DNA from: Pseudomonas sp. Tri1
GTDB lineage: Bacteria > Pseudomonadota > Gammaproteobacteria > Pseudomonadales > Pseudomonadaceae
DNA length: 64,000 nt
Direction: 5' to 3'
Assembly (NCBI RefSeq): GCF_017968885.1
Contig: NZ_CP072913.1
Span: 2,030,001-2,094,000, forward strand
The stretch's first letter is position 1, and the number at the start of each line of letters is the position of its first letter. Shown one piece after another: positions 34,604 through 43,421 of this stretch. A program made the translations under genes and the position numbers. The notes below the pieces were generated by a model. The model made no database searches, had not been told where the DNA came from, and worked only from the letters and a program-made list of their open reading frames with translations.

Positions 34604-35886
34604 ATCTGCGGCTGGAAAGGCAGGCCGCCCACCCGTTGCGTTTGAACGGGCCCTTGATCGAAGCGGCGCTGGGCGAGGTGGTGGTCGGCGAAGTCTGTGA
34701 AGTGCGCCGGCATTGGCGCTTGCCCGAGGTCACTGCGCGGGCGCAGGTCATCGGCTTCAAACCCGGCGTGGTTTTTCTCAGTTTGCTGGGCGATGCCAAA
34801 GGTTTGTCCCGGGAATCGATGATCGTGCCCACGGGCGCGATCCTGCAGCTGACTTGCAGTGATGCCTTGCTCGGCAGCGTGGTGGATCCCCAGGGCATGA
34901 TCGTCGAGCGCCTGGCACCGTCGACGGCGGTGGCGCAACAGAACCGCCCGGTGGATGCCGACCCGCCGACGTACCAGCAACGGCGCCCGGTGGCGGAACC
35001 CTTGAGCACCGGTATTCGCGTGATCGACGGCTTGCTGACCTGCGGTGTCGGCCAGCGCATCGGCATTTTTGCCGCCGCCGGCTCCGGTAAAACCACCTTG
35101 ATCAATATGCTGATCGAACACTCGGATGCGGATGTGTTCGTGATCGGCCTGATTGGCGAACGCGGCCGTGAAGTGACCGAGTTCATCGAGCATTTGCGCC
35201 AGTCGCCCAAGTGCGCCCGGTGCGTGGTGGTGTACGCCACTTCGGATTTTTCCTCGGTGGACCGCTGCAACTCGGCGCTGCAAGCCACGGCCATCGCCGA
35301 ATACTTTCGCGACCAGGGAAAGCGCGTGGTGTTGCTGCTGGACTCGTTGACCCGCTACGCCCGCGCCCGCCGCGACCTGGCCTTGGCGGCTGGTGAAGCG
35401 CCGGCGCGGCGCGGCTATCCGGCTTCGGTGTTCGATGCCTTGCCGCGCTTGCTGGAACGGCCTGGCGTGACGGCGAGCGGCAGCATCACCGCCTGGTACA
35501 CGGTGCTGTTGGAAAGTGACGATGAACCGGACCCGATTGCCGAGGAGATCCGCTCGATTCTCGACGGCCACGTCTACCTCAGCCGGGCCCTGGCGGCCAA
35601 GGGGCACTATCCGGCCATCGATGTATTGCGCAGCGTCAGCCGGGTGGCGACGCAAGTCACTACGCCGCAGGTCCAGCAACTGGCGGCGTCGACCCGGGAA
35701 ACCCTGGCGCGTCTTGAGCAACTGCAGGTCTTTCTCGACATGGGCGAGTACAGCCCGGGCGCGGACGCGGCCAATGACCATGCCATGCAGCGTCGCGAAG
35801 CCCTGAGCCAGTGGTTGCGCCAGCCGACAGGCGAGTGTTGCGCGCCGGACGAAACCTTGCGGAGTCTGCATGAAATCATTGCCTGA
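34600..35886 (+). CDS. invC: InvC/SctN type III secretion ATPase
   Basis: A 428-residue hexameric ATPase related to FliI and F1-beta. It unfolds and strips chaperones from substrates at the base of the export apparatus. Walker A AAAGSGKT lies near residues 158-165, Walker B in [20 protein letters not shown], and the family signature in [20 protein letters not shown]. The length fits Salmonella InvC (431). It overlaps invB by four bases and invI by 17 bases, typical of tight coupling in this block. Confidence 0.97.
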   Translation: MNLRLERQAAHPLRLNGPLIEAALGEVVVGEVCEVRRHWRLPEVTARAQVIGFKPGVVFLSLLGDAKGLSRESMIVPTGAILQLTCSDALLGSVVDPQGMIVERLAPSTAVAQQNRPVDADPPTYQQRRPVAEPLSTGIRVIDGLLTCGVGQRIGIFAAAGSGKTTLINMLIEHSDADVFVIGLIGERGREVTEFIEHLRQSPKCARCVVVYATSDFSSVDRCNSALQATAIAEYFRDQGKRVVLLLDSLTRYARARRDLALAAGEAPARRGYPASVFDALPRLLERPGVTASGSITAWYTVLLESDDEPDPIAEEIRSILDGHVYLSRALAAKGHYPAIDVLRSVSRVATQVTTPQVQQLAASTRETLARLEQLQVFLDMGEYSPGADAANDHAMQRREALSQWLRQPTGECCAPDETLRSLHEIIA

Positions 35887-36325
35887 CCAGCGACGCCTGT
35901 TGGCTTTCAGTCAGTTCCGCCGGCAACGCGGCGAACAGGCCGTGCTGCGGGTCCAGCGCCAGTTGCAGCCGCTGCTTGCCGAGCGCGGTGGCTTCGAGGA
36001 ACAGGAGGCTGCGCTGCAACGCCTGTTGGCCAGTCATCGGGCCAATGACTGTGTGCTGGAGCACGGGCAACTGTTGGCGCTGTTGCGCACCCAGGCGGTG
36101 ATCCGGCGGCGGATCGATCTGCTGCGTGTCGAGCGCGACCGCGTGGAGCAGCAATGCCGGCAGGTCGAGCAGCAGTTGCAGGCGCAGCATGAACACCTGC
36201 GCTTGCTCCAACGCAAGCACGACAAGTACGTGCGCTCGGTCCAGCAACTGTTGCGTGCGCAGCGGCTTGAAGCGGTGCGCCGGGAAGAACGAGAACTGGA
36301 AGAGATGATCGGGGTTCGGCGATGA
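35870..36325 (+). CDS. invI: InvI/SctO stalk protein
   Basis: A 151-residue protein predicted to be nearly all coiled coil, rich in Gln, Arg and Glu ([40 protein letters not shown]). SctO proteins form the central stalk that links the ATPase to the export gate. Salmonella InvI is 147 residues. The start lies within the 3' end of invC and the stop overlaps the invJ start by four bases. Sequence conservation is low in this family, so the call rests on size, composition and position. Confidence 0.85.
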   Translation: MKSLPDQRRLLAFSQFRRQRGEQAVLRVQRQLQPLLAERGGFEEQEAALQRLLASHRANDCVLEHGQLLALLRTQAVIRRRIDLLRVERDRVEQQCRQVEQQLQAQHEHLRLLQRKHDKYVRSVQQLLRAQRLEAVRREERELEEMIGVRR

Positions 36326-37215
36326 AAGAAATATCTGTGGTGCCTGCTCGACCGGTGCAAACCCTGGACCCCGTCGATGAAGGCCCAATCGATGAGCTGC
36401 AAGACCCACTCGTCCCGGTGCAAGAGGATGAGCTGCCGCAAGGTGTGCTGGATCTTGTGGTTGCGCTGATTCGGCAGCGACAACCGACGATGGAAATCGC
36501 TCGGGCAGTGACGGGGCATTCGATGAACATGGCCCAGGCGGCGGTGGAGGTCGATCACGATGAAGCACGATCGATTGTCCCGACAACGACGGACCTGGAA
36601 CCTGATAGAGCACCACCGACAGCCCGCAACGCGATGCCTTTTCCACACGCCGATCAGCTGTTCAACAAAGCGATACAACACGCATTGCCCCAACGCCTGG
36701 AGCCTGTTGCTTCCGCCCGCGATCACCTGGCGGCGCCGACATCCCCAGCGTCGATCGAGCCGATGACGCTCGAGCCTTTCACCGCTCCCGATACGCGCTC
36801 GATGCCGCGCTTAGATGAGCCGTTACCCCAAGCGCCGCAGAGCTTTTACGGCACGCGCCATGCTCCTTCGGTTGCCCCTGCATCGATCCTGCCAGCGGCA
36901 ACATCGGCAGCGCCGCCAACGCCCGAGGTCATGGTCGAGCCCTTGTCGGGTGCCGACCGGGGCTTGCTGCAAGTGCCTTTCAACAGAGGGGCGGCCAGCG
37001 GGCAAGTGACGATCAGTCGGCTGCCCGAGGAACCCACTCGGCAACTGACGCTCAGCCCCAGCAATGCCCTGGTGTTCGAGCAACTCAAGGCGCCTTTCGA
37101 ACTGGCCCGGGAACCTGCCTGGCGGCTGGCTGACAGCGGTGGCGAGCAGCAGCGCCAGGGTTCACAGCAGCAGCCGGATGAAGATCAGGACGAACAGTCC
37201 GGGTTTGAAGCGTGA
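36322..37215 (+). CDS. invJ: InvJ/SctP needle-length regulator
   Basis: A 297-residue, Pro/Ala/Glu-rich, largely unstructured protein with a more ordered C-terminal part (GQVTISRLPEEPTRQLTLSP, then VFEQLKAPFELAREPAWRL) consistent with a type III substrate-switch domain. SctP proteins are secreted early, set needle length and switch SpaS specificity. Salmonella InvJ is 336 residues. The call depends on position between invI and spaO and on composition. There is a four-base overlap on each side. Confidence 0.78.
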   Translation: MKEISVVPARPVQTLDPVDEGPIDELQDPLVPVQEDELPQGVLDLVVALIRQRQPTMEIARAVTGHSMNMAQAAVEVDHDEARSIVPTTTDLEPDRAPPTARNAMPFPHADQLFNKAIQHALPQRLEPVASARDHLAAPTSPASIEPMTLEPFTAPDTRSMPRLDEPLPQAPQSFYGTRHAPSVAPASILPAATSAAPPTPEVMVEPLSGADRGLLQVPFNRGAASGQVTISRLPEEPTRQLTLSPSNALVFEQLKAPFELAREPAWRLADSGGEQQRQGSQQQPDEDQDEQSGFEA

Positions 37216-38135
37216 GCGCATTGCGGCTCCGTCGGATCGATTCTGTCGCCCATGCCCACGCACAGGCGATTCAACGCTGGCGGCGCGCCGGTCGGGACGC
37301 GGGTTCGGCCAAGGTGCCGGTGCGCCCCGGCTACCTGGGCTTTTGCGCAGAAGGTGACGGCACGCATTGGCAGGGGCTGATCCTGGCCCGCGACTGGTTG
37401 CATCACACGCTCCCGACCTTGCAATCGTTGCTGGTGCTCGAGTGCCCGTTACCGAGCATCGTCGAGTTGTTTCGGACGGTGTCGCGGCCCCTGCTACTGG
37501 AGGTGGACGAATTGCATTACCGCACGCTGACGGACATCGAATGCGTGGCCCAGGATCGATTGCCGACGCATGACTTGCCATGGCTCGACGCCCCTCGGGG
37601 GCGCGTGTGGTTGACCCAATTGCCGTCCCGCACCGCTATGCGAGGTCCGTTGGAACCCGGCTCATGGTTGAACGATTTGCCCTTGCGCCTGGCGCTGGTG
37701 CTCGGCGTCAGTCACCTGAGTCTTGCCAGTCGGATACGCCTGAGTGAAGGCGATGTCTTGCGTATCACCCAGCGGACTCAACGCTGCTTTTTGGCGGACC
37801 GCTGTCTGGGCGTTTTCACCTTTACCGAAGAGGGTTTACACATGCAACCGACCGTGGCCGACGCCAATCTGGAGAACACGCCTGAGCCCGACGTGGATAT
37901 CGACCTGGGTACGCTGCCGGTGCACCTGGAGTTCCTGCTCGCGACCCATGAAACCGACCTGGCGACGCTGTCGCAAGTCATCGCGGGGCAATTGATCCCG
38001 TTGGCCGACGACGCGGTGCGACACATCGAGGTGCGTGCCAACGGCAAGCCGATTGCCCAGGGAGAGTTGGTGCAGTTGGACGGCCAGTTGGGTGTTGAAT
38101 TGCTCAAGGTCTATCGGAACGACGGCGATGAATGA
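37212..38135 (+). CDS. spaO: SpaO/SctQ cytoplasmic sorting-platform (C-ring) protein
   Basis: A 307-residue protein of the SctQ/FliN family. It is divergent in the N-terminal two-thirds and ends with a SpoA domain (IDLGTLPVHLEFLLATHETD, then HIEVRANGKPIAQGELVQLD). It recruits substrates and the ATPase complex under the export gate. Salmonella SpaO is 303 residues. Overlaps are four bases with invJ and eight with spaP. An internal ATG at 37842 could give a separate short C-terminal product. Confidence 0.88.
   Translation: MSALRLRRIDSVAHAHAQAIQRWRRAGRDAGSAKVPVRPGYLGFCAEGDGTHWQGLILARDWLHHTLPTLQSLLVLECPLPSIVELFRTVSRPLLLEVDELHYRTLTDIECVAQDRLPTHDLPWLDAPRGRVWLTQLPSRTAMRGPLEPGSWLNDLPLRLALVLGVSHLSLASRIRLSEGDVLRITQRTQRCFLADRCLGVFTFTEEGLHMQPTVADANLENTPEPDVDIDLGTLPVHLEFLLATHETDLATLSQVIAGQLIPLADDAVRHIEVRANGKPIAQGELVQLDGQLGVELLKVYRNDGDE
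37842..38135 (+). CDS. Candidate short SctQ product from an internal start in spaO
   Basis: ATG 37842 is in frame with spaO. AGAGGG lies about eight bases before it, and the resulting 97-residue polypeptide (MQPTVADANLENTPEPDVDI onwards) holds just the linker and C-terminal SpoA domain. In Salmonella and Yersinia, internal starts in spaO/yscQ give a product of about this size that forms part of the C-ring. Here it is inferred from sequence only. Confidence 0.5.
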   Translation: MQPTVADANLENTPEPDVDIDLGTLPVHLEFLLATHETDLATLSQVIAGQLIPLADDAVRHIEVRANGKPIAQGELVQLDGQLGVELLKVYRNDGDE

Positions 38136-38787
38136 CGTCTCGCTGATCGCGCTGCTGGCATTCGCTTCGCTGTTGCCGTTCCTGGCGGCGGCGGGCACCT
38201 GCTACCTCAAGTTCTCCATCGTCTTCGTCATCGTGCGCAACGCCTTGGGCCTGCAACAAGTGCCGTCGAACATGGCGCTCAATGCGATTGCGCTGATGCT
38301 GGCGATTTTCGTCATGACGCCGGTCATGAAGCAGGGCCATGACTACTACAAGACCGAGGCGGTGGCCTTCACCGATATCGAGTCGGTGGTGAATTTCGCC
38401 GAGAACGGCCTGGGCAGCTACAAGGACTATCTGCGCAAGTACACCGACCCGGAACTGGCGCTTTTTTTTGAACGGGCCCAGGTGGTCCAGGATGAAACCG
38501 ACGCCGACTGGCTCGCCGATGAAGAACTGGCGCCGTCGTTGTTTTCGCTGCTGCCGGCCTATGCCCTGAGCGAAATCAAGAGCGCCTTCAAGATCGGTTT
38601 CTACCTGTATCTGCCCTTCGTGATCGTCGACCTGGTGATCTCCAGCATCCTGCTGGCGCTGGGCATGATGATGATGAGCCCGGTGATCATTTCCGTGCCG
38701 ATCAAACTGGTGCTGTTTGTCGCCCTCGACGGCTGGGCGCTGCTGTCGACCGGGCTGGTCAAGCAATACCTGACCCTGCTGGCATAG
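38128..38787 (+). CDS. spaP: SpaP/SctR export-apparatus membrane protein
   Basis: A 219-residue protein of the FliP family, with membrane segments near 5-25, 45-65, 160-185 and 190-210. Family motifs are [20 protein letters not shown], the middle hydrophilic insert, and the C-terminal [20 protein letters not shown] with [13 protein letters not shown]. Five copies form the core of the export gate. It starts inside the spaO end (8-base overlap). Confidence 0.96.
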   Translation: MNDVSLIALLAFASLLPFLAAAGTCYLKFSIVFVIVRNALGLQQVPSNMALNAIALMLAIFVMTPVMKQGHDYYKTEAVAFTDIESVVNFAENGLGSYKDYLRKYTDPELALFFERAQVVQDETDADWLADEELAPSLFSLLPAYALSEIKSAFKIGFYLYLPFVIVDLVISSILLALGMMMMSPVIISVPIKLVLFVALDGWALLSTGLVKQYLTLLA

Positions 38788-38797
38788 GCCCACGTCC

Positions 38798-39052
38798 ATG
38801 AACGAGCTGGTCTATGCCGGTAACAAGACCCTGTACCTGATTCTGCTGATGGTGGCCTGGCCGATCATCGTTGCCACGGTGGTCGGCCTGGTGGTCGGGT
38901 TGATCCAGACCGTGACCCAGTTACAGGAACAGACGCTGCCGTTCGGTTTCAAGCTGCTGGCGGTCGCCGCGTGTCTGTTTCTGCTCTCGGGCTGGTACGG
39001 CGAAACCCTGCTGGATTTCAGTCGTGAAGTCATTCGCCTGGCGTTGGGTTAG
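38798..39052 (+). CDS. spaQ: SpaQ/SctS export-apparatus membrane protein
   Basis: An 84-residue FliQ-family protein with two membrane helices joined by a short loop ([20 protein letters not shown]). The loop carries the conserved Q-T/Q-E-Q-T-L-P/F pattern. It lies 10 bases after spaP and five bases before spaR. Confidence 0.96.
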   Translation: MNELVYAGNKTLYLILLMVAWPIIVATVVGLVVGLIQTVTQLQEQTLPFGFKLLAVAACLFLLSGWYGETLLDFSREVIRLALG

Positions 39053-39056
39053 CCCG

Positions 39057-39863
39057 ATGTCGGTGACGTTGTTCTTCGAGCTGTACGCCTGGTTTGCGGC
39101 GGCGGTATTGGGCGTGGCGCGTCTGGCGCCGATTTTCTTCATGTTGCCGTTTCTCAACAGCGGTGTGCTGACAGGCGTGGCGCGCCAAGCGGTGATTGTG
39201 TTGGTCGCGCTGGGGTTCTGGCGCTATGTCGGCGTGCCCGCGCCGGCCCTCGACAGCGTTGCCTTTCTTGGCCTGGTGTTGCGTGAGGCGGGTATCGGCG
39301 TGCTGTTGGGGTTGCTGTTGTGCTGGCCGTTCTGGGTGCTGCACGCGATGGGCAACCTGATCGACAACCAGCGCGGGGCCATGCTCAGCAGCACGGTGGA
39401 TCCGGCCAACGGTGTCGATACGTCGGAGTTGGCGAATTTCCTCCAGCTGTTTGCGGCGGCGGTTTATCTCGAAGGTGGCGGCATGTTGTTGATGCTCGAA
39501 ACCGTCGGTCACAGTTATCGCATCTGCGCGCCGGCCCAAGGCTGCGAGCTGCATCTGTCGGCCCTGCATGGTGTGCTCGACGGGCTGGTGGGCAAGACCC
39601 TGGTGATCAGCGCGCCGGTGGTCGCCACCTTGCTGGTCAGCGAAGCGTTGCTCGGTTTGCTCTCGCGGTATGCGCCGCAGATGAACGCCTTCTCGGTGTC
39701 GCTGACGGTCAAGAGCCTGGTGGCGCTGGTGGTGTTGATGTTGTATTTCGGCGTGCATCTGCCGGATGAAGTCCTGCGCATGGGCATGAGGTCCGAGGCG
39801 CTGGCGGATTATCTGGGTGACGGCGGGGAGGGCGGGCATGTCGTCCAGCGCCTCGAAGACTGA
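39057..39863 (+). CDS. spaR: SpaR/SctT export-apparatus membrane protein
   Basis: A 268-residue FliR-family protein with about six membrane helices. The conserved GNLIDNQRGAMLSSTVDPAN segment in the middle is family-typical. ATG 39057 lies just after the spaQ stop; an earlier in-frame codon lies inside spaQ. The 3' end overlaps spaS by 26 bases. Salmonella SpaR is 263 residues. Confidence 0.95.
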   Translation: MSVTLFFELYAWFAAAVLGVARLAPIFFMLPFLNSGVLTGVARQAVIVLVALGFWRYVGVPAPALDSVAFLGLVLREAGIGVLLGLLLCWPFWVLHAMGNLIDNQRGAMLSSTVDPANGVDTSELANFLQLFAAAVYLEGGGMLLMLETVGHSYRICAPAQGCELHLSALHGVLDGLVGKTLVISAPVVATLLVSEALLGLLSRYAPQMNAFSVSLTVKSLVALVVLMLYFGVHLPDEVLRMGMRSEALADYLGDGGEGGHVVQRLED

Positions 39864-40872
39864 AAAACCTACCGCCAAGCGCCTCAGGGATGCGGCCCGC
39901 AAAGGCCAGACGTTCAAGGCCAAGGACCTGGTGATCACCTGCCTGACCTTGTGCGGCATCGCGTACATGGTCTTCAACAGCTCGCTGGGCGAGATCATGG
40001 AGGTCTACCGGCGCATCATCGCCAGCGATTTTGACACGGACCTGCAAGCGTATTCGGCGATGCTGGTGCAGGTCGGCCTCAAGGCGTTGCTGCCGTTGTT
40101 GTTGGTGTGCGTGCTGACCAGTGCCTTGCCGGCCCTGCTGCAAAGCGGTTTTGCCCTGGCCAGCGAAGCGCTGAAGCTGAATCTTGGCGCGTTGAACCCG
40201 ATCAATGGTTTCAAGAAATTGTTCAGCCTGCGCACCGTCAAGGACACGTTCAAGGCGTTGTTGTACCTGGGCAGTTTTGCCATGGCGCTGTGGCTCGTCT
40301 GGGTCACCCAGCGGCAATTGCTGTTTGCCCAACTGTTCGTCCAGGCGCCGGACTTGTTCGCGATCTGGGGGCATCTGTTGCTGGTGCTGGTGCTGGCATT
40401 CCTGGCGTGCGTCCTGCTGATCGTCGTGCTCGATGCCCTCAGCGAATACTGGTTGTTCATGAAAGACCAGATGATGGACAAGGACTCGGTCAAGCGCGAA
40501 CACAAGGAGCAGGACGGCAACCCGCAGATCAAGGGCCGCCGCCGTGACCTGCATATGGAGCTGTTGTCGGAGCAGGTCAAATCCGATGTGCGCAGCTCAC
40601 GCATGATCATCGCCAACCCCACTCACATTGCCATCGGCGTGTACTTCCGCCCGGAAATCACGCTGCTGCCGTTTATCTCCCTGATGGAAACCAACCAGCG
40701 TGCCCTGGCCGTGCGGGCGTATGCCAAAGAGGTCGGGGTGCCGGTGATCAACGACGTCGCACTGGCCCGACGCATCTTCAAGACCCACCAGCGCTACAGC
40801 TTCCTCCAGGTGCAGGAAGTCGAGCAAGTGCTGCGGTTGCTGATCTGGCTGGAGCAGGTTGAACAGGCTTGA
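39838..40872 (+). CDS. spaS: SpaS/SctU autocleaving specificity switch
   Basis: A 344-residue FlhB-family protein: basic N-terminus (SKTEKPTAKRLRDAARKGQ), four membrane helices (about 30-210), and a cytoplasmic domain with the autocleavage site N-P-T-H at residues 260-263 (Salmonella SpaS cleaves at a comparable N-P-T-H). Cleavage switches export from needle to translocator substrates. The start overlaps spaR. It is the last gene of the first block. A REP pair separates it from sicA. Confidence 0.96.
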   Translation: MSSSASKTEKPTAKRLRDAARKGQTFKAKDLVITCLTLCGIAYMVFNSSLGEIMEVYRRIIASDFDTDLQAYSAMLVQVGLKALLPLLLVCVLTSALPALLQSGFALASEALKLNLGALNPINGFKKLFSLRTVKDTFKALLYLGSFAMALWLVWVTQRQLLFAQLFVQAPDLFAIWGHLLLVLVLAFLACVLLIVVLDALSEYWLFMKDQMMDKDSVKREHKEQDGNPQIKGRRRDLHMELLSEQVKSDVRSSRMIIANPTHIAIGVYFRPEITLLPFISLMETNQRALAVRAYAKEVGVPVINDVALARRIFKTHQRYSFLQVQEVEQVLRLLIWLEQVEQA

Positions 40873-40902
40873 GGTCCAGCCCAACCCTGGTGGCAAGGAG
40901 GG

Positions 40903-40992
40903 GCTGTGGGAGCAAGGCTTGCCCGCGATGCAGGCGCCTCGTTTCCCCTGAGACCGCGCGGTCCTCATCGCGGGCAAGCCTTGCTCCCACAG
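40903..40992. repeat. Paired inverted REP inside the type III island
   Basis: CTGTGGGAGCAAGGCTTGCC and its reverse complement flank a spacer of about 40 bases. The unit differs from the GAGCTTGCTCGC class used elsewhere in the window. It marks the gap between spaS and sicA and could end transcription or stabilise the spaS mRNA end. Confidence 0.8.
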
Positions 40993-41142
40993 AAACCCCC
41001 TCGCCACAAAAGCATTCTCGCCAGGCAGGAGGTTCTTGCGCGTTTCAACAACAGCATGAGCGCAATTTGGCAGCGTGCCCTCCGACGTTTTGGCTCAATG
41101 GCATCGGTCAGCGACGCTGGCGTTTTTTCAGGAGTGTGGCTG

Positions 41143-41625
41143 ATGAGTCGCGACAACAAACAAGACGAGCAGGTGGCCCAGGACGTCGTCGACGCGATGC
41201 TCGGCGGTGCGGCGTTGAAAGATGTGCAAGGCATCAGTGACGAGCACATGGACAGTCTCTATGCCTTCGCTTTCCAGTTCTACGAACAAGGGCGGCTGGA
41301 CGATGCCGAGAAGTTCTTTCACTTCCTGTGCATCTACGACTTCTACAACAGCCATTACTGGATGGGGCTGGCTGCGGTGCACCAGCTCAAGCAAAACCAC
41401 CAGAAGGCCATCGACCTGTATGCCATCGCTTTTGCCCAAGGCAAGAACGACTACCGACCGATGTTTTACACCGGCCAGTGCCATCTGGCCCTGGGCAAGA
41501 TCGGCAAGGCCCGGTTGTGTTTCGAATACGTGCTTGAGCAAGCCACGCAAGACGATCTGCGCGAGCAGGCCAAGGTGTATCTCGACACCTTGGCCCACAT
41601 GGAACAGCAATGTTCGGAGGATTGA
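41143..41625 (+). CDS. sicA: SicA-type class II chaperone of the translocators
   Basis: A 160-residue tetratricopeptide chaperone. TPR helices are visible in DSLYAFAFQFYEQGRLDDAE, YDFYNSHYWMGLAAVHQLKQ, and KNDYRPMFYTGQCHLALGKI, the SicA/IpgC/LcrH pattern. It keeps SipB and SipC soluble and, as InvF co-activator, reports translocator export. GGAG lies eight bases before ATG 41143. It heads the sicA-sipB-sipC-sipD-iacP block. About 150 bases of non-coding sequence after the REP pair should hold its promoter. Confidence 0.95.
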   Translation: MSRDNKQDEQVAQDVVDAMLGGAALKDVQGISDEHMDSLYAFAFQFYEQGRLDDAEKFFHFLCIYDFYNSHYWMGLAAVHQLKQNHQKAIDLYAIAFAQGKNDYRPMFYTGQCHLALGKIGKARLCFEYVLEQATQDDLREQAKVYLDTLAHMEQQCSED

Positions 41626-41627
41626 AC

Positions 41628-43397
41628 ATGAGTGAAATCAGAAACACCCCAAGCCCCGCATTCCAGGGGGTAATGAGTCGCAGCGAGGCCTTTGAAAAAT
41701 ACGGTGCGGCGGCCAGCAAGGCTGCCAGGACCGCCGATTTTCAAGAGGCCGGCAAGCAAGCCCTGGCGGACCTGATGTCGGTGAAATACGAAGGTCAGAA
41801 TGGCCCGTCCGCCGCCGCTACCGGCCGGCCCGTGCTGCATGCGCCAGCGCCACGCGTCGATGGCAACAAACAGGAAACCGACGGCGATATGTTCACGTTA
41901 TTGATGGCGATGATCTGTGAACTGATCGGTGAGGTCGACGTCAAGAAACTGAAAAACCGCCTGGCGATGCTGCAAAGCATGGCCGGCGCCAAGCAGCAGG
42001 GCTATGCCAACCTCTCTTCTGAATATACCGCCGCCGTCCAGGCCTTGGAGGCTGCCGAGGGCCAGGTCGGCAGCAGTCAGGAACACCTCGAACAGCTGCG
42101 TGAACGCGTCCAGCAGGTCCAGGGCCTGCTGGAAGAAAGCGAAGCGCGCCTGGCGCAGTTGGATCCTGAATCGCCGGAATACGCCCAGGAGCTGGCCCGT
42201 CGCGACCAGCTCAAAGGCGAACTGGCGAGCCATACCCAAGCCTTCAATGGGGCGACCGACGCTCACTTGAAGTTGATCGAGATCGCCAATGCCTTTGCCA
42301 AAGCCCTGAGCGGGGTGGTCGCGAAAGTGGTGGTGTCCGGCGACAGCGGCCCGGCCCGCAAGGAAACCGACGAAAAAGCCCTCAGCAGCAGTGCACTGGC
42401 ATTGCTCAATCGCTTGAGGATCATCGAATTGCTCGGCGAGGCGGCGCAGAACAAGGAGGAACTCAGCCAGGAGCTGTTCCAGGCGTTGCAGGTCAAGCTT
42501 CAGGAACACATGAAGCGGGAGTCGGATAAATACCTGGAGGAAGTCCGCAAGGCCGAGGCTTTGCAGAAAACCATGGGCTGCATCGGCAAGATCGTCGGCG
42601 CGATATTGTCCGTTGCAGTCATCGTTGCCGGGGTCCTGACCGCCAACCTGCCGCTGATCGTGGTAGGGGTGGTTGGCATGGGGATCATGATTGCCGATGT
42701 GGTGGTGGAGGAAAAAACCGGCAAGTCGTTCATGGCCGAGGCCATGAAGCCGCTGACCGTCGTCATGCAGGAAGCCATCAAGCGGTTCACCGAGCTCTAC
42801 ACCCAGATACTGATCGACCTGGGTGTTGATGAAGACAAGGCCAAGGAAATCGGGCAGATCGCCGGCATGATCCAGGGCGTCGTTGCGACGCTGGCCGCCA
42901 TCGCGCTGGTGGCCGTGGTCGGGGTGCAGGTGATCGGGCCGATGATCAGCAGCCTCGCTTCGAAACTGGCCTCGATGGCCGCCCAGGCCGCGCCTGCCGC
43001 GATGCAAGCCATGAAGCAGATGGCAACGTCGGTGGGCAACTCGCTGACCCAGATACTCACGCAGTTGCGCGGGTTCATCACCAACGGCGCCGATGCGGTG
43101 TCACTGGCCCGTTATGCCGCCAACCTGGAGATCGCCCAGGCTGTCACCGAGTTCGGCAACGTGGCGGCGCAGGGCGTGCTGCAAATCGAAAGCGGCCGGC
43201 ATACCGCCCAGGCTGCCGTGCTCCTGGCTAGCGTGCGGGTGCGCATGGCGATCAGCGAGGAAATCAGCAAGTACCTGACCCAGGTGGTCGAGAACTACGG
43301 CCAAGCCATGCATGAACGAACCCGCCAGATCGAGCAGTTGTTTGCCGACATGCAACGCAGCCATTCCGTCAGCCTGCAAATGGTTCGGCATGTTTGA
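41628..43397 (+). CDS. sipB: SipB/SctE translocation-pore protein
   Basis: A 589-residue major translocator (SipB is 593). The N-terminal part holds a long coiled coil (about residues 130-210, EYTAAVQALEAAEGQVGSSQ). Two hydrophobic hairpin segments follow near 320-370 (IGKIVGAILSVAVIVAGVLT) and 410-440 (MIQGVVATLAAIALVAVVGV), then a C-terminal amphipathic region. It inserts into the host membrane with SipC to form the pore. ATG 41628 is two bases after the sicA stop; an upstream in-frame codon lies within sicA. Confidence 0.93.
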   Translation: MSEIRNTPSPAFQGVMSRSEAFEKYGAAASKAARTADFQEAGKQALADLMSVKYEGQNGPSAAATGRPVLHAPAPRVDGNKQETDGDMFTLLMAMICELIGEVDVKKLKNRLAMLQSMAGAKQQGYANLSSEYTAAVQALEAAEGQVGSSQEHLEQLRERVQQVQGLLEESEARLAQLDPESPEYAQELARRDQLKGELASHTQAFNGATDAHLKLIEIANAFAKALSGVVAKVVVSGDSGPARKETDEKALSSSALALLNRLRIIELLGEAAQNKEELSQELFQALQVKLQEHMKRESDKYLEEVRKAEALQKTMGCIGKIVGAILSVAVIVAGVLTANLPLIVVGVVGMGIMIADVVVEEKTGKSFMAEAMKPLTVVMQEAIKRFTELYTQILIDLGVDEDKAKEIGQIAGMIQGVVATLAAIALVAVVGVQVIGPMISSLASKLASMAAQAAPAAMQAMKQMATSVGNSLTQILTQLRGFITNGADAVSLARYAANLEIAQAVTEFGNVAAQGVLQIESGRHTAQAAVLLASVRVRMAISEEISKYLTQVVENYGQAMHERTRQIEQLFADMQRSHSVSLQMVRHV

Positions 43398-43421
43398 AAT
43401 CACTGAGAACAGGTATCTACG

